Source of the DNA: Roseovarius mucosus
GTDB lineage: Bacteria > Pseudomonadota > Alphaproteobacteria > Rhodobacterales > Rhodobacteraceae
Length of the DNA stretch: 64,000 bases
Direction of reading: 5' to 3'
Assembly: GCF_002080415.1 (NCBI RefSeq)
Contig: NZ_CP020474.1
Location: 496,001-560,000, forward strand
Made by a program: the position numbers and the translations under genes. The notes beneath the pieces were generated by a model that searched no databases, had not been told where the DNA came from, and was given only the letters and a program-made list of their open reading frames with translations. Of this stretch, positions 19,618 through 28,470 are shown in pieces. The first letter of the stretch is position 1, and each line of letters begins with the position of its first letter.

Positions 19618-20498
19618 GCGATCTACCTCAGGCTCAGGTCTTTGACCGGCGCATCTGTGATTTGGGCGAAGGTGCGTTCTGGCATCCAGAGCGCAGGCAG
19701 TTTTTCTGGTTCGATATCACGGGGCGGCGTCTTATGTCGCGTGACCAAGGCGAAAATCAGCATTGGCAATTTGAACAGTCTGTCTCTGCGGCGGGCTGGA
19801 TTGACGCTGACACGCTCTTGATCGCGGCCAGCGATCACCTTTTGCACTTCGACATAGCCACAGGCACCACAACCCCGATTGCGCCGCTTGACTGCGCCGA
19901 TGGACGGCTGCGCCCCAATGACGGGCGCGCCGACCCATGGGGAGGGTTCTGGATCGGCACAATGGGCCATGCCGCCGAACCGCAAGCCGGTGCAATCTGG
20001 CGCTATTACCGGGGTGAAATGCGCCGCCTCTTCGACAAGATCACCATTCCAAACGCAATCTGTTTTGCGCCTGACGCGGGCTTTGCCTGTTTCACCGACA
20101 CGCCGGGCCGCATCGTCTATCGCCAGCGTCTTGAGGCCACGCAGGGCTGGCCCATCGGAGATCCCGAACCCTGGCTTGACCTGCGCGCAGCGGCCCGCAA
20201 TCCCGACGGTGCGGTTCTCGATGCTCAAGGGCGGCTCTGGCTGGCAGAATGGGGAAGTCACCGTGTGGCGATTTATGATCGGCAGGCGCAATTCTTGGGC
20301 GCCGTCGCCGTGGGCGCGCCCCATGCCTCTTGCCCTGCGTTTGGGGGTGACGACCTGTCAGTGCTGCACATCACCACCGCGCGACAAGGGATGGACACCG
20401 AAGCGCTGTCAAAGGCACCCGAGGCGGGCATGACCTATGCTGTGGACCTGAGCGCCTACGCCTGCCACGGCCAAGCCGAACATCAGGTCATTCTCTAG
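19614..20498 (+). CDS. SMP-30/gluconolactonase-family sugar lactonase
   Basis: It is a six-bladed propeller lactonase of 294 residues. The metal-binding residues are visible as Glu19 (LGEGAFW), Asn147 (IPNAICF) and Asp198 (NPDGAV), with the signature RPNDGRADPWGGFWIGTM at 100-117. Enzymes of this family open aldonolactones formed by sugar dehydrogenases, which fits the SDR translated from the overlapping upstream frame (ATGA). It ends tail to tail with the DUF115 gene, overlapping it by 11 bases. The physiological sugar is not shown; a fucose- or arabinose-type lactone is only a guess from the neighbouring GDP-fucose genes. Confidence 0.85.
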   Translation: MSDLPQAQVFDRRICDLGEGAFWHPERRQFFWFDITGRRLMSRDQGENQHWQFEQSVSAAGWIDADTLLIAASDHLLHFDIATGTTTPIAPLDCADGRLRPNDGRADPWGGFWIGTMGHAAEPQAGAIWRYYRGEMRRLFDKITIPNAICFAPDAGFACFTDTPGRIVYRQRLEATQGWPIGDPEPWLDLRAAARNPDGAVLDAQGRLWLAEWGSHRVAIYDRQAQFLGAVAVGAPHASCPAFGGDDLSVLHITTARQGMDTEALSKAPEAGMTYAVDLSAYACHGQAEHQVIL

Positions 20499-21267
20499 GC
20501 CCGTGATCGCGCGGTAACCCAAATACCGCGCGGTAATCGGCCTTTTCAAACACCGGGCAAGCACCATCCAGAGTGGCATCGACAATCTGCCGCCCCGCCG
20601 CTTCAAAGACCTCTCGCGCCACCTTGTAAGACGCCTCTGAACGCTCCAGATCCGGATTGTCCCAGACCTGACCCCGAAAATATTCGGGGCTAAAGTGATT
20701 GGGATCTGGCCCCTCCATCACATGCGCCTCGTGCGGCGCGCCGTGATAGGTAAACCGATGATCCATGCCGATGATCACAACCTTTGAGAAGCCCATGTAA
20801 TAGGCCACTTGAAGCGCGGCATGGGTCACGGTGCCGCCTTCGCGCAGCCCTTTGCAGATGTCAGTCGAAAACATGACGGGCGGGGTCAAAATCGGCACGT
20901 GAAAGGTGCGCGGCCCCTCCTCGAGATGCCCGGCTGCGCGCGCCCCGATAAAGCGGATTGCGGGCAAGGCCGCCAACGCCTCCCGCGCCTGTTCGACCAC
21001 CTTGGGATTGACCGCCACCAGATAGCGTGGCTCAAAGCCGAATTTCTCCAATCCCAAATGGATCTTGTTCAGACCGATCACCGTGTGATTGCGCAAAAAC
21101 CGCAGATCCATCCGGTTCAGTGACGGGCCGTTACAGACGATGACACAGCTTTCACCTTGGTGCAGGTTCTCGAACTGCGCCAAACCAGAGTTTGACCCGG
21201 TCTCAGTCCGCCGCCCCAGCCCGCCGAGCTGGTCAAGTGTCCTACGGATGGTCTTGCGCAAATCCAA
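20488..21267 (-). CDS. Stand-alone DUF115 (MptE-like / Maf-related) protein
   Basis: The 259-residue protein is a single DUF115 module: CVIVCNGPSLNRMD, GLNKIHLGLEKFGF, AYYMGFSKVVIIGMDHRF and a closing NPDLERSEASY helix. It closely parallels the second DUF115 module of the 1565-residue protein ([32 protein letters not shown]). The start appears to be a TTG at 21267, with GAGGAT about seven bases upstream. Known DUF115 members include the archaeal pterin kinase MptE and Maf flagellin glycosyltransferases; the local genes favour the glycosylation role. Confidence 0.72.
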   Translation of the reverse strand: MDLRKTIRRTLDQLGGLGRRTETGSNSGLAQFENLHQGESCVIVCNGPSLNRMDLRFLRNHTVIGLNKIHLGLEKFGFEPRYLVAVNPKVVEQAREALAALPAIRFIGARAAGHLEEGPRTFHVPILTPPVMFSTDICKGLREGGTVTHAALQVAYYMGFSKVVIIGMDHRFTYHGAPHEAHVMEGPDPNHFSPEYFRGQVWDNPDLERSEASYKVAREVFEAAGRQIVDATLDGACPVFEKADYRAVFGLPRDHGPRE

Positions 21268-21363
21268 ATCTGATCCTCAAGTTCTGATCCGCCTTAGGTT
21301 ATCCGGCGGAGTTTGTGTACCAGCCCCTCGCGTCGTCTGATACCGGGCCAGTCTGCGCACGCA

Positions 21364-22293
21364 TTAAGGCTCATATCCCAGACGCACACATAATGCTTTG
21401 TAATCGCGAGAGCCGCGTTGCGCGTCGATCACCATTGGAACCTCGCGGCGTGGGCGCTCGGCGATCTGCGCGCCCTTGCGGCCACTGTCGCCGGACAGAC
21501 GAATGATGGTGAAAAGCTCCAAGGCAGAGGCGTGGTATGGCAGGGCGATAATCTGGCAGATCTTTTCCAGCGTGCGTTCGGGTGCGGCCACAAAGTCTTC
21601 GTATCTGACGAGGTCCAGATCCGCATGGCGATCCAGAAACTCTGCATATCGCTGGCTGTAGGTTTCAAGGGTGGAGGGCGAAAAATGCAACCATCCGTTC
21701 GCATTCAAGGACAGGAAACTATCGAGCGGATGCCGCACCGTGAGCAGCGACACCACAGGATGACGCCCTGTCGCCAAAATCTCGTGAAGCGTAGGCCGGC
21801 TGTTCGGATCAATCTGGGTGCAGAAATGGGAATGCGCATGGTCCCGGATCACCAGGCTTTGTCCTCTGGATGCCAAGCCGCCGACGATTGTCTGCGTTGC
21901 CTCACGGAAGCCGTCGACAACAACAGTTGGGTTAACCTCGCGCCGAGAGATCTGCAGTGCCCCAAACAGATCCGTCGGCGCAAATTTCGGGGCACGCCTG
22001 TTTTGCGGCAAATGAATTTGGCTGAGCGGGTCAATCTCGTTCAACAGCACAACGCTGGGCAGTGCCGCGATACATTTCGCAATCAAGGTGCCACCGGAAC
22101 AGGCAAAATGATGCAATGTCCGGATCGGTTCGGGGCCAGTAAAGGACTGGCACATTGCTTCGCACTGGTCCAGCAAACTTGGGAAACTGTCGGTGATCGG
22201 CACCGCCGGTACAGATGCTTTGTAGGCTTGCAGCATGTCCAATGCCGCTTCGATTTCAACCGCGATTGACTGCGTGTGTGTCGCCGCCTTCAT
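21364..22293 (-). CDS. Sulfotransferase-family protein
   Basis: This 309-residue protein has a glycine-rich loop HFACSGGTLIAK at about 62-73 in the position of the PAPS 5'-loop and a VRHPLDSFLSL segment typical of the 3'-phosphate site, with a late RLSGDSGRK motif. It belongs to a branch distinct from the PKSGSTW enzyme at 7.5 kb, so the locus has two unrelated sulfate-transfer activities. Its ATG overlaps the stop of the upstream gene (ATGA). The acceptor is unknown. Confidence 0.68.
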   Translation of the reverse strand: MKAATHTQSIAVEIEAALDMLQAYKASVPAVPITDSFPSLLDQCEAMCQSFTGPEPIRTLHHFACSGGTLIAKCIAALPSVVLLNEIDPLSQIHLPQNRRAPKFAPTDLFGALQISRREVNPTVVVDGFREATQTIVGGLASRGQSLVIRDHAHSHFCTQIDPNSRPTLHEILATGRHPVVSLLTVRHPLDSFLSLNANGWLHFSPSTLETYSQRYAEFLDRHADLDLVRYEDFVAAPERTLEKICQIIALPYHASALELFTIIRLSGDSGRKGAQIAERPRREVPMVIDAQRGSRDYKALCVRLGYEP

Positions 22294-23591
22294 GCCTTTG
22301 ACCCTTGCCCGGCCTTTGTTTTCTGCTTCTTGCCCGCAGTGCGCCGACGAGGTGGCGAAAGTTTTTGGGCGGGGTCCGACGCTAAACTCTCTTGGTCGCT
22401 CGGGGGCAACTGTCGCAGATATTCGGCCGCCAGCGACAGTTTTGCCGTGAGCTTGCCCAGCAAGTCTTCTTGCCGTTGGCGCTGTGTCTCACTCTGCTCG
22501 AGACGACCGCGCAAATTTTCCAAATCGACCTGCAACATCGCCTGAAAGCGGGTTTGAAAATCCAAGGTCGAGACAGCTTCGTCGCGCTTTTGCACGGCAC
22601 TGTGGCGCTGTTTTTCCAAATCCACCATACTGGTTTCGATGCCAGATATCTTATCGTTCGCCGCTTTCAGCGCCGCATCGCGCTCTGCCAACTCTTTTGT
22701 TTTTGCCTCCGTCGCGGCACGCGCTTCGGTCAAGGCCGTCTCAATTGCGACGACCCGCTCCTGAGCCGCCTTCAGCGCTATATCGCGCTCTGCCAAGGTC
22801 TTTGCTTTCGCCTCTGTCGCCGCTCGCGCTTCGGATAGGGCAGCCTCTTGCAGCTCTGCCCGTTCTTTGGCTGCTTTCAATTCGGCCTGCGTCTCTGACA
22901 GCGTCGTTTCAAGGGACGCAAGGCTTGTGCGCAAGGTTTCGATGCGTGTTTGGGCCCGAGCCAAGGCGCGGGCCTTTTGATCGGCTTGAAGGTGCAGCAC
23001 AGTCCAATCCGCATCCGCCTCGTCGCGCAGCGTGACGTCAAATCCTTCGTCACTCAGCCATGCTTCCAACTCGGCGCGCGTGACCGCCCCGTCGTAAAAC
23101 GCCTCTTCAGCCGCAAGGATTTCGAGTTGGTCGATCTGATCGAGCATGCCATCGGCCTTGCAAGCGTTCAGAATATTCATCTCGTTGCCGGGGGCCTCAA
23201 GGATAAGCGCCATTGGCCTTGCAACCGCCCCCATCTCGGACAAGAGCTGCGCGGGCGTGATGACGGGAACGATCTGACGTTCTTTGCGGATCAACCCGGG
23301 AAAAAGCTCGTAGAGCGCGGGGGTTGGTTCCTGCGTGCTGTTCAGCCGCGAAAAGTTCCAGAGGGATAACTCTGCATCGCCCTCTTCCTTGCCCAAAGCG
23401 GCCCGGATCACCTGTACATTTGACGCCGATGCGCTTTTCTGGGTCAATCGCGCCGCAGCGTTTCGATCTGCTTCAACCAGCACGATCTTGTCTGGGTCAT
23501 GCTTTTGAAGCTCTGCAAGACGTTTGCCGGTGCCAGCCCCAATATGAATGAAACTGCGTGGTTTTGTCTTGCTCACAGGGTGCTCACTCAT
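22290..23591 (-). CDS. Degenerate FkbM-like methyltransferase fused to a long coiled coil
   Basis: From the ATG at 23591 the product has 433 residues; an in-frame start at 23672 is possible. The first ~200 residues follow the FkbM layout (FIHIGAGTGKRL, LVEADRNAAARL). The usual IKLDVQGGE hallmark is replaced by LILEAPGNEMNIL, so methyltransfer is doubtful. From about 205 to 390 it is a charged coiled coil with an approximately 35-residue repeat (SEARAATEAK, then AERDIALKAA, recurring). The last ~30 residues are very basic. It may be a scaffold or length-control partner of the glycan enzymes. Its stop overlaps the sulfotransferase start by four bases. Confidence 0.65.
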   Translation of the reverse strand: MSEHPVSKTKPRSFIHIGAGTGKRLAELQKHDPDKIVLVEADRNAAARLTQKSASASNVQVIRAALGKEEGDAELSLWNFSRLNSTQEPTPALYELFPGLIRKERQIVPVITPAQLLSEMGAVARPMALILEAPGNEMNILNACKADGMLDQIDQLEILAAEEAFYDGAVTRAELEAWLSDEGFDVTLRDEADADWTVLHLQADQKARALARAQTRIETLRTSLASLETTLSETQAELKAAKERAELQEAALSEARAATEAKAKTLAERDIALKAAQERVVAIETALTEARAATEAKTKELAERDAALKAANDKISGIETSMVDLEKQRHSAVQKRDEAVSTLDFQTRFQAMLQVDLENLRGRLEQSETQRQRQEDLLGKLTAKLSLAAEYLRQLPPSDQESLASDPAQKLSPPRRRTAGKKQKTKAGQGSKA

Positions 23592-23822
23592 GCCAAAGTT
23601 GCCTAGCCAATTAAATTCTGTCGATCTCATCCGCGAAATCGCCGCTTGGGTCCGCCGTAGTATGGTCATCACCCGTAAGGATTCAACCGATCTTTATAGT
23701 ACCAATTCTGGGTGTCTTTATTGCGTTGCGCGTCAAGCCATTGGTTAGGACCGCGCTTGTTACGCCCAAGCTGCCCGCCTCAAAACCTGAGGCCTTGCGG
23801 TCTTACCGGCTAGGATCTGGGG

Positions 23823-25025
23823 TTACTTCGAGACCAAACGCCTCACGCCGCGCAACGGGGCGGTGACACGCCAAGACGTGGACTCGTAGACCATGGCCAA
23901 CATCGTGGTCAAACCCTCTACATCATGCCCCAGCTTGGCGTTTTGGGCCTCTAGCTCTGCGCGCAGGGTCATGGCATTTCCAAGGTCTTGCGCAGCTTGC
24001 GCCAAGGCTTGATCCTTGTCGCGCAGCGCCTGCACATGGCAGGATTCCAGCGCAGTCTGGGCCGTTCTGAGGCGCGTCATATCTTGGGTCAAACGGTTCA
24101 GCTGTTCGCGTAGCGCCGTGCTCTCTTCGCTGGCGCGGTGGGCCTCTCTAAGCTGGAGTTGCACCTGTTCGCGCAACAAGGCCAGTTCTTCTTGATCATC
24201 GTCACGCTCTAGTTTTTGCGCCTCGAATGCTGTCTCCACAGCCGTCAGACGCTGCATTTCCTGCGTGACCAGCATCACTTGGCTTTGCAACAAACCGCGC
24301 TCTTCGCTGCTTTCTTCTGCTTCTTCGACCTGAAGCCTGACCTGCGCGCCGAGCAACGCCAATTCATCCTGACTTGCCCGTAGATCCTCAAAGACTGCCG
24401 CCGCCGCCTCGAGAGTGGCAAGTGCGCTCCCCTCATTCGCAGGAGAGATGCCGCTGGCTCTCAACTCCTCAAGAACCTCGCGCAGGCTCTCGATCTGGGG
24501 CACCGCAAGCCGTGCCACCGACCGCGACAGCGCTGATTGTGCCCCCGGCTGTGACAGCACAACATCCTTGGGGATATTGAGCCTCTTGCGCAGGACCTCC
24601 CACGCGGGGTCGGTGTTGGATGCGGTGAGAAGATCGCTCTCGACCAGTGTGATCTGGCGGCGGTTCTTGCGAAGAAGCGTCAAAATCTCTTCCGCGCGCG
24701 CACGCCAGCCCTCGATCGCCTCTGCAATCGAAGTCCCTTCTTCGATTGCGCGGGCAAGGCAATTGGTTGGATCACTCCACATCAGGGCGCAGGGCAACTC
24801 ATCAGAGGTGATTGCCTGCGATACCGCCATTTTATCCAAAGGGGCCACATCAAATCCGGCGGCGTGCAGCGCCTCTTGGAAGGCTGGCGTCACATCTTGC
24901 ATCACGAATATCAGCGCATGCGGCACCCGGCGCGTTGCCACTTTCGGAGCAGACATGGCACCGGACGGCGCCCCACCTTGCGCACTTTTGTCATGTGGGC
25001 TGGCCCGGTTTGTGCTGCTCTTCAT
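23823..25025 (-). CDS. Coiled-coil protein with a C-terminal STSWRVTAPLR motif
   Basis: The 400-residue product is not recognised as a known enzyme. Residues about 30-110 form a globular start (ALIFVMQDVTPAFQEALHAAGF, then ALMWSDPTNCLARA). About 170-370 is a near-continuous coiled coil, and the end reads STSWRVTAPLRGVRRL. That tail motif recurs at the ends of coiled-coil proteins and before glycosyltransferase domains in bacterial polysaccharide loci, so a role in glycan assembly is likely. The ATG at 25025 was used; one at 24956 is an alternative. It opens the minus-strand group running down to the DUF115 gene. Confidence 0.6.
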   Translation of the reverse strand: MKSSTNRASPHDKSAQGGAPSGAMSAPKVATRRVPHALIFVMQDVTPAFQEALHAAGFDVAPLDKMAVSQAITSDELPCALMWSDPTNCLARAIEEGTSIAEAIEGWRARAEEILTLLRKNRRQITLVESDLLTASNTDPAWEVLRKRLNIPKDVVLSQPGAQSALSRSVARLAVPQIESLREVLEELRASGISPANEGSALATLEAAAAVFEDLRASQDELALLGAQVRLQVEEAEESSEERGLLQSQVMLVTQEMQRLTAVETAFEAQKLERDDDQEELALLREQVQLQLREAHRASEESTALREQLNRLTQDMTRLRTAQTALESCHVQALRDKDQALAQAAQDLGNAMTLRAELEAQNAKLGHDVEGLTTMLAMVYESTSWRVTAPLRGVRRLVSK

Positions 25026-25158
25026 GATGTCGTCCGCTCGCTACTCAATGTGTAAATGCTGCATCTTATCGTCTGCTACCAGCTACGCGCCCGTTCTATC
25101 AAGCATGTTTGACCGCTTGAAGCCAGCCTTCAGGACAAGGTCTGTGGCGGTATCACCG

Positions 25159-26580
25159 TCATCCACGCGCGTAGATATCCTCATACCGGATGATGTCATC
25201 CTCGCCCAAGTACGATCCGGTCTGCACTTCGATCAGCACCATGGGCACCTTGCCGGGGTTTTCCATACGGTGCACTGCGCCCAAGGGGATATAGACCGAT
25301 TGGTTCTCGCTCACGAGCTTGACCACGTCATCCACGGTCACTTTGGCGGTGCCTTCCACCACGATCCAGTGCTCAGAGCGGTGGTGATGGCTTTGAAGGC
25401 TGAGGGCGGCACCGGGGTGAACATGAATGCGCTTGACCTGAAACCGCTCGCCGATCACCAGGCTCTCGAACCAGCCCCAAGGGCGGTGATCCTTGGGGAA
25501 ACTTTCGGCCTGTTTGCGCCCCTTGGCCTTGAGCGCGGCGACGGCCTGTTTCACATCCTGCGCCCGGCTGACATGCGCCACCAGAACGGCATCGGACATC
25601 GCCACCGTGATGATATCGTCAAGCCCGATCCCCACCACCTCAAGCCCTGCGTCTTCGGACCGCAAAAGCGTGTTGTCGCAATCAATCGCCGTGGCATGGC
25701 CAGAGGTCGCAACGCCGCGTGCATCCGGCCCGGTTTCACGCCAGACCGCATCCCATCCCCCCAGATCCGACCATCCGGCAGCAAAGGGAATGACCGTGAG
25801 GTTGCGCGCCTTTTCCATCACCGCATAGTCGATCGAGATATCCTCGGCCTCGCCCCAAGCCTCGGGATCAAGGCGATAAAAGCCCAGATCAGGGGTGGTC
25901 TTTTCAACCGCAGCCTCGACCGGTGCCAAGAGCTGCGGCGCATGGGCCCGGAATGCATCGAGGATGGTCGCCGCCTTGAAGAGAAAAATCCCCGCGTTCC
26001 ACAGATATGTGCCCTCTGCCAGCATCGCCGCCGCCGCCTCGGCATTCGGCTTTTCAACGAACCGCTTGAGGCCGATGGGGCGCGGGGCCAGATCGCCGGG
26101 CACGCCGTCAAGCTCCAGATAGCCATAGCCGGTTTCGGCATGCGTGGGCTTGATCCCGAAGGTCACAAGCTGCCCCGCCTGCGCAGGCCCCACTCCCGCC
26201 GCGACCGCCTGCCGAAACGCCTCGGGATCGGGCACGACATGGTCTGAGGGCGCGACAAGCATCAGCGCCTCCGGGTCTTGGCGTGCCTGCCAGAGCGCCG
26301 CTGCCAGAACCGCAGGCGCCGTATTGCGCCCCGAAGGCTCGATCAGAACCGCGCCCGGAGTGATCCCGATATCGTCCAGTTGCTCGCCCACGATAAAGCG
26401 GAAATCGGCGTTGGTCAGCACCATGGGGGCCGCAAACTCTGGACCAGACAACCGCTGAGCCGAAGCCTGAAAGAGCGTGACATCGCCCAAGAGCGCCACA
26501 AATTGTTTAGGATAGGATTTGCGAGACAAAGGCCACAGCCGTGTGCCAGAGCCGCCGCAAAGGAGAACCGGAGTAATCAT
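25159..26580 (-). CDS. manC: Mannose-1-phosphate guanylyltransferase / mannose-6-phosphate isomerase
   Basis: A bifunctional type II enzyme of 473 residues. The N-terminal GTP-sugar domain opens with LLCGGSGTRLWPLSR and PKQF (about 6-27) and has FVEKP further on. The C-terminal cupin domain shows the metal-binding QSHHHRSEHW near 394-403. It makes GDP-mannose from mannose-1-phosphate, and its isomerase half can supply mannose-6-phosphate from fructose-6-phosphate. AGGAT precedes the ATG. It feeds Gmd and Fcl at the other end of the locus; the phosphomannomutase step is not encoded here. Confidence 0.93.
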   Translation of the reverse strand: MITPVLLCGGSGTRLWPLSRKSYPKQFVALLGDVTLFQASAQRLSGPEFAAPMVLTNADFRFIVGEQLDDIGITPGAVLIEPSGRNTAPAVLAAALWQARQDPEALMLVAPSDHVVPDPEAFRQAVAAGVGPAQAGQLVTFGIKPTHAETGYGYLELDGVPGDLAPRPIGLKRFVEKPNAEAAAAMLAEGTYLWNAGIFLFKAATILDAFRAHAPQLLAPVEAAVEKTTPDLGFYRLDPEAWGEAEDISIDYAVMEKARNLTVIPFAAGWSDLGGWDAVWRETGPDARGVATSGHATAIDCDNTLLRSEDAGLEVVGIGLDDIITVAMSDAVLVAHVSRAQDVKQAVAALKAKGRKQAESFPKDHRPWGWFESLVIGERFQVKRIHVHPGAALSLQSHHHRSEHWIVVEGTAKVTVDDVVKLVSENQSVYIPLGAVHRMENPGKVPMVLIEVQTGSYLGEDDIIRYEDIYARG

Positions 26581-26813
26581 CTGATATCCTTTTCAATCCT
26601 GACTTAAATCACCAGAGGTATCCCCAATCCGGCACGGTCTATCAAGGCGAAACTTGGCACTTGGTACGTTGAGCGGACCGAAAGCCGCCCCTGTTTCAGA
26701 CGCGCCGCGCGCGCGACCTTTCAGGCTGGGATCTTGAAGGGTCAGAAAACGCCGCCGGTCACATGGCCACAGGCGTCGCCGCGCACGGCCCCGCCCCTGC
26801 CCCGCCCTTGTCG

Positions 26814-28088
26814 TTACAAAGCGCGAAAGCGCGCCTCTTGCCGCGCGGTCCAGCGTACTGTCAGATCAAAGCCGTCTTCGGTCTGGGTCTCGGCTTCGAC
26901 CAGCTCTTTTTCAAAGAGCCATGCGCGCTTGCGTCCTTCGGCAAAGCGCAGATGCACCTCTGTCAGATGCGTTACATCAGACAGCTTGTCCCCAATGGCC
27001 GAAATGAGATCACTGAGCCCCTGCCCCGAGATCGCGGAAATTGCGATGACATCCTCTTGCCGCGCCGCTTGGGTCACGGCAGCGGCGCGCGCATCCTCTG
27101 GCAAGCGGTCGATCTTGTTCCAGATTTCGATCTGGGGTGTCTTGTCGCTGACCCCGAGGCTCTCGAGAATTGTCGCGACGTCGCGCGACTGCGAGACAGT
27201 TTCGGGATGCGAAATATCGCGCACATGACAGATGAGATCCGCCGACAGAACCTCTTCCAGCGTCGCGCGAAAGGCTGCGACCAATTCGGTGGGCAGATCG
27301 CTGATAAAGCCCACGGTATCGGACAGGATCACCTCTGGCCCGCCTTCGGGCAGGTTGACGCGGCGCATGGTCGGATCGAGCGTGGCAAAGAGCATATCCT
27401 TGGCCATCACATCCGCCCCGGTGAGGCGATTGAAAAGCGTGGATTTGCCCGCGTTGGTATAGCCAACAAGCGCCACCACCGGAAATGGCACTTTGGCACG
27501 CGCGGCGCGGTGCAGGGTGCGGGTCTTGGCCACCTTTTCCAACTGACGCCGCAGGCGCACAAGCTGATCGTCAATCGCGCGACGATCCGCTTCGATCTGC
27601 GTCTCGCCGGGGCCGCCCACGAACCCTAGACCACCGCGTTGCCGTTCAAGGTGGGTCCAAGCGCGCACAAGGCGCGTGCGCTGATAGCTCAGCGCTGCCA
27701 TCTCGACTTGCAGCACGCCTTCGCGCGTTGCCGCGCGGTCGCTGAAAATTTCCAAAATCAGCCCGGTGCGATCCAGCAGCTTGACGCCCCAAGCCTTTTC
27801 CAGATTGCGCTGTTGCACCGGCGTCACGGGGCCGTCGACCAACACAAGCTCGACCTCGGCGGCCTCCATCGCCTGATGCAGCTCTTCCAACTTGCCCTTG
27901 CCAAAAAGACGCCCGGCGTCCGGCTTGCGCAGGCGCACCGTATCGGCACCGACCACGTCGATATCCGGCAAAGCATGGGCAAGGGCCACGGCCTCTTCCA
28001 ACGCCAAAGCGGGATCACGGGCGCGGTTGGCACCGTCAATTTCGGGGTGGATGACCCAAGCCCGGGTGATCGGGCGCGCGTGGTCCAT
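26814..28088 (-). CDS. hflX: Ribosome-associated GTPase HflX
   Basis: HflX binds the 50S subunit and helps split stalled or heat-damaged ribosomes. The 424-residue protein has the N-terminal HflX domain (GKGKLEELHQAM near 60), a coiled linker with GGLGFVGGPGETQIE, then the G domain: GYTNAGKST (about 208-216), DTVGFISDLP and NKID. The start is the ATG at 28088, sharing one base with the hfq stop (TGATG); a TTG one codon upstream also lies in frame. The hfq-hflX order is widely conserved in proteobacteria and indicates coupled expression. Confidence 0.94.
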   Translation of the reverse strand: MDHARPITRAWVIHPEIDGANRARDPALALEEAVALAHALPDIDVVGADTVRLRKPDAGRLFGKGKLEELHQAMEAAEVELVLVDGPVTPVQQRNLEKAWGVKLLDRTGLILEIFSDRAATREGVLQVEMAALSYQRTRLVRAWTHLERQRGGLGFVGGPGETQIEADRRAIDDQLVRLRRQLEKVAKTRTLHRAARAKVPFPVVALVGYTNAGKSTLFNRLTGADVMAKDMLFATLDPTMRRVNLPEGGPEVILSDTVGFISDLPTELVAAFRATLEEVLSADLICHVRDISHPETVSQSRDVATILESLGVSDKTPQIEIWNKIDRLPEDARAAAVTQAARQEDVIAISAISGQGLSDLISAIGDKLSDVTHLTEVHLRFAEGRKRAWLFEKELVEAETQTEDGFDLTVRWTARQEARFRAL

Positions 28089-28327
28089 CAATTGGCGTCG
28101 TCACCATCGTAGAGGTTGACAGGCTGCGACGGCATGATGGTTGACACCGCGTGCTTGTAAACAAGCTGCGATTGCCCATCCCGGCGCAGCAGGATGCAGA
28201 AATTGTCAAACCATGTGATCACGCCCTGCAACTTGACCCCGTTGATCAGAAAGACCGTCACAGGAATCTTGGTCTTGCGGACCTGATTGAGAAATGCGTC
28301 CTGTAAATTTTGTCGATCAGAAGCCAT
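28088..28327 (-). CDS. hfq: RNA chaperone Hfq
   Basis: This 79-residue Sm-like protein forms a hexameric ring that pairs small RNAs with mRNAs. The Sm1 motif ([28 protein letters not shown]) and the Sm2 motif ([10 protein letters not shown]) are intact; the proximal-face residues QxxFLN and KH are present. The C-terminal tail is very short, as usual in alphaproteobacteria. AGGAAG lies nine bases before the ATG. It is followed without a gap by hflX. The 143 bases up to trkH hold the promoter. Confidence 0.96.
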   Translation of the reverse strand: MASDRQNLQDAFLNQVRKTKIPVTVFLINGVKLQGVITWFDNFCILLRRDGQSQLVYKHAVSTIMPSQPVNLYDGDDAN

Positions 28328-28470
28328 GCGTCTTCCTGCCTTTTTTTATTGCGCGCACCGCGAACCGGCGCGAGGGGTCTTGCGTGCAATCAGAGTATGT
28401 CTTGCCCGTGCAAGAGTTTCCAGCCCAAAAATAAAATCGTTCCAAACTGCGGCGGAGAGTTGCACCCGCG

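Noticed and set aside
24415..26247. 610-codon plus-strand frame antisense to manC
   Set aside because: It covers the coiled-coil and manC genes in antisense; manC has complete motifs and a good start.
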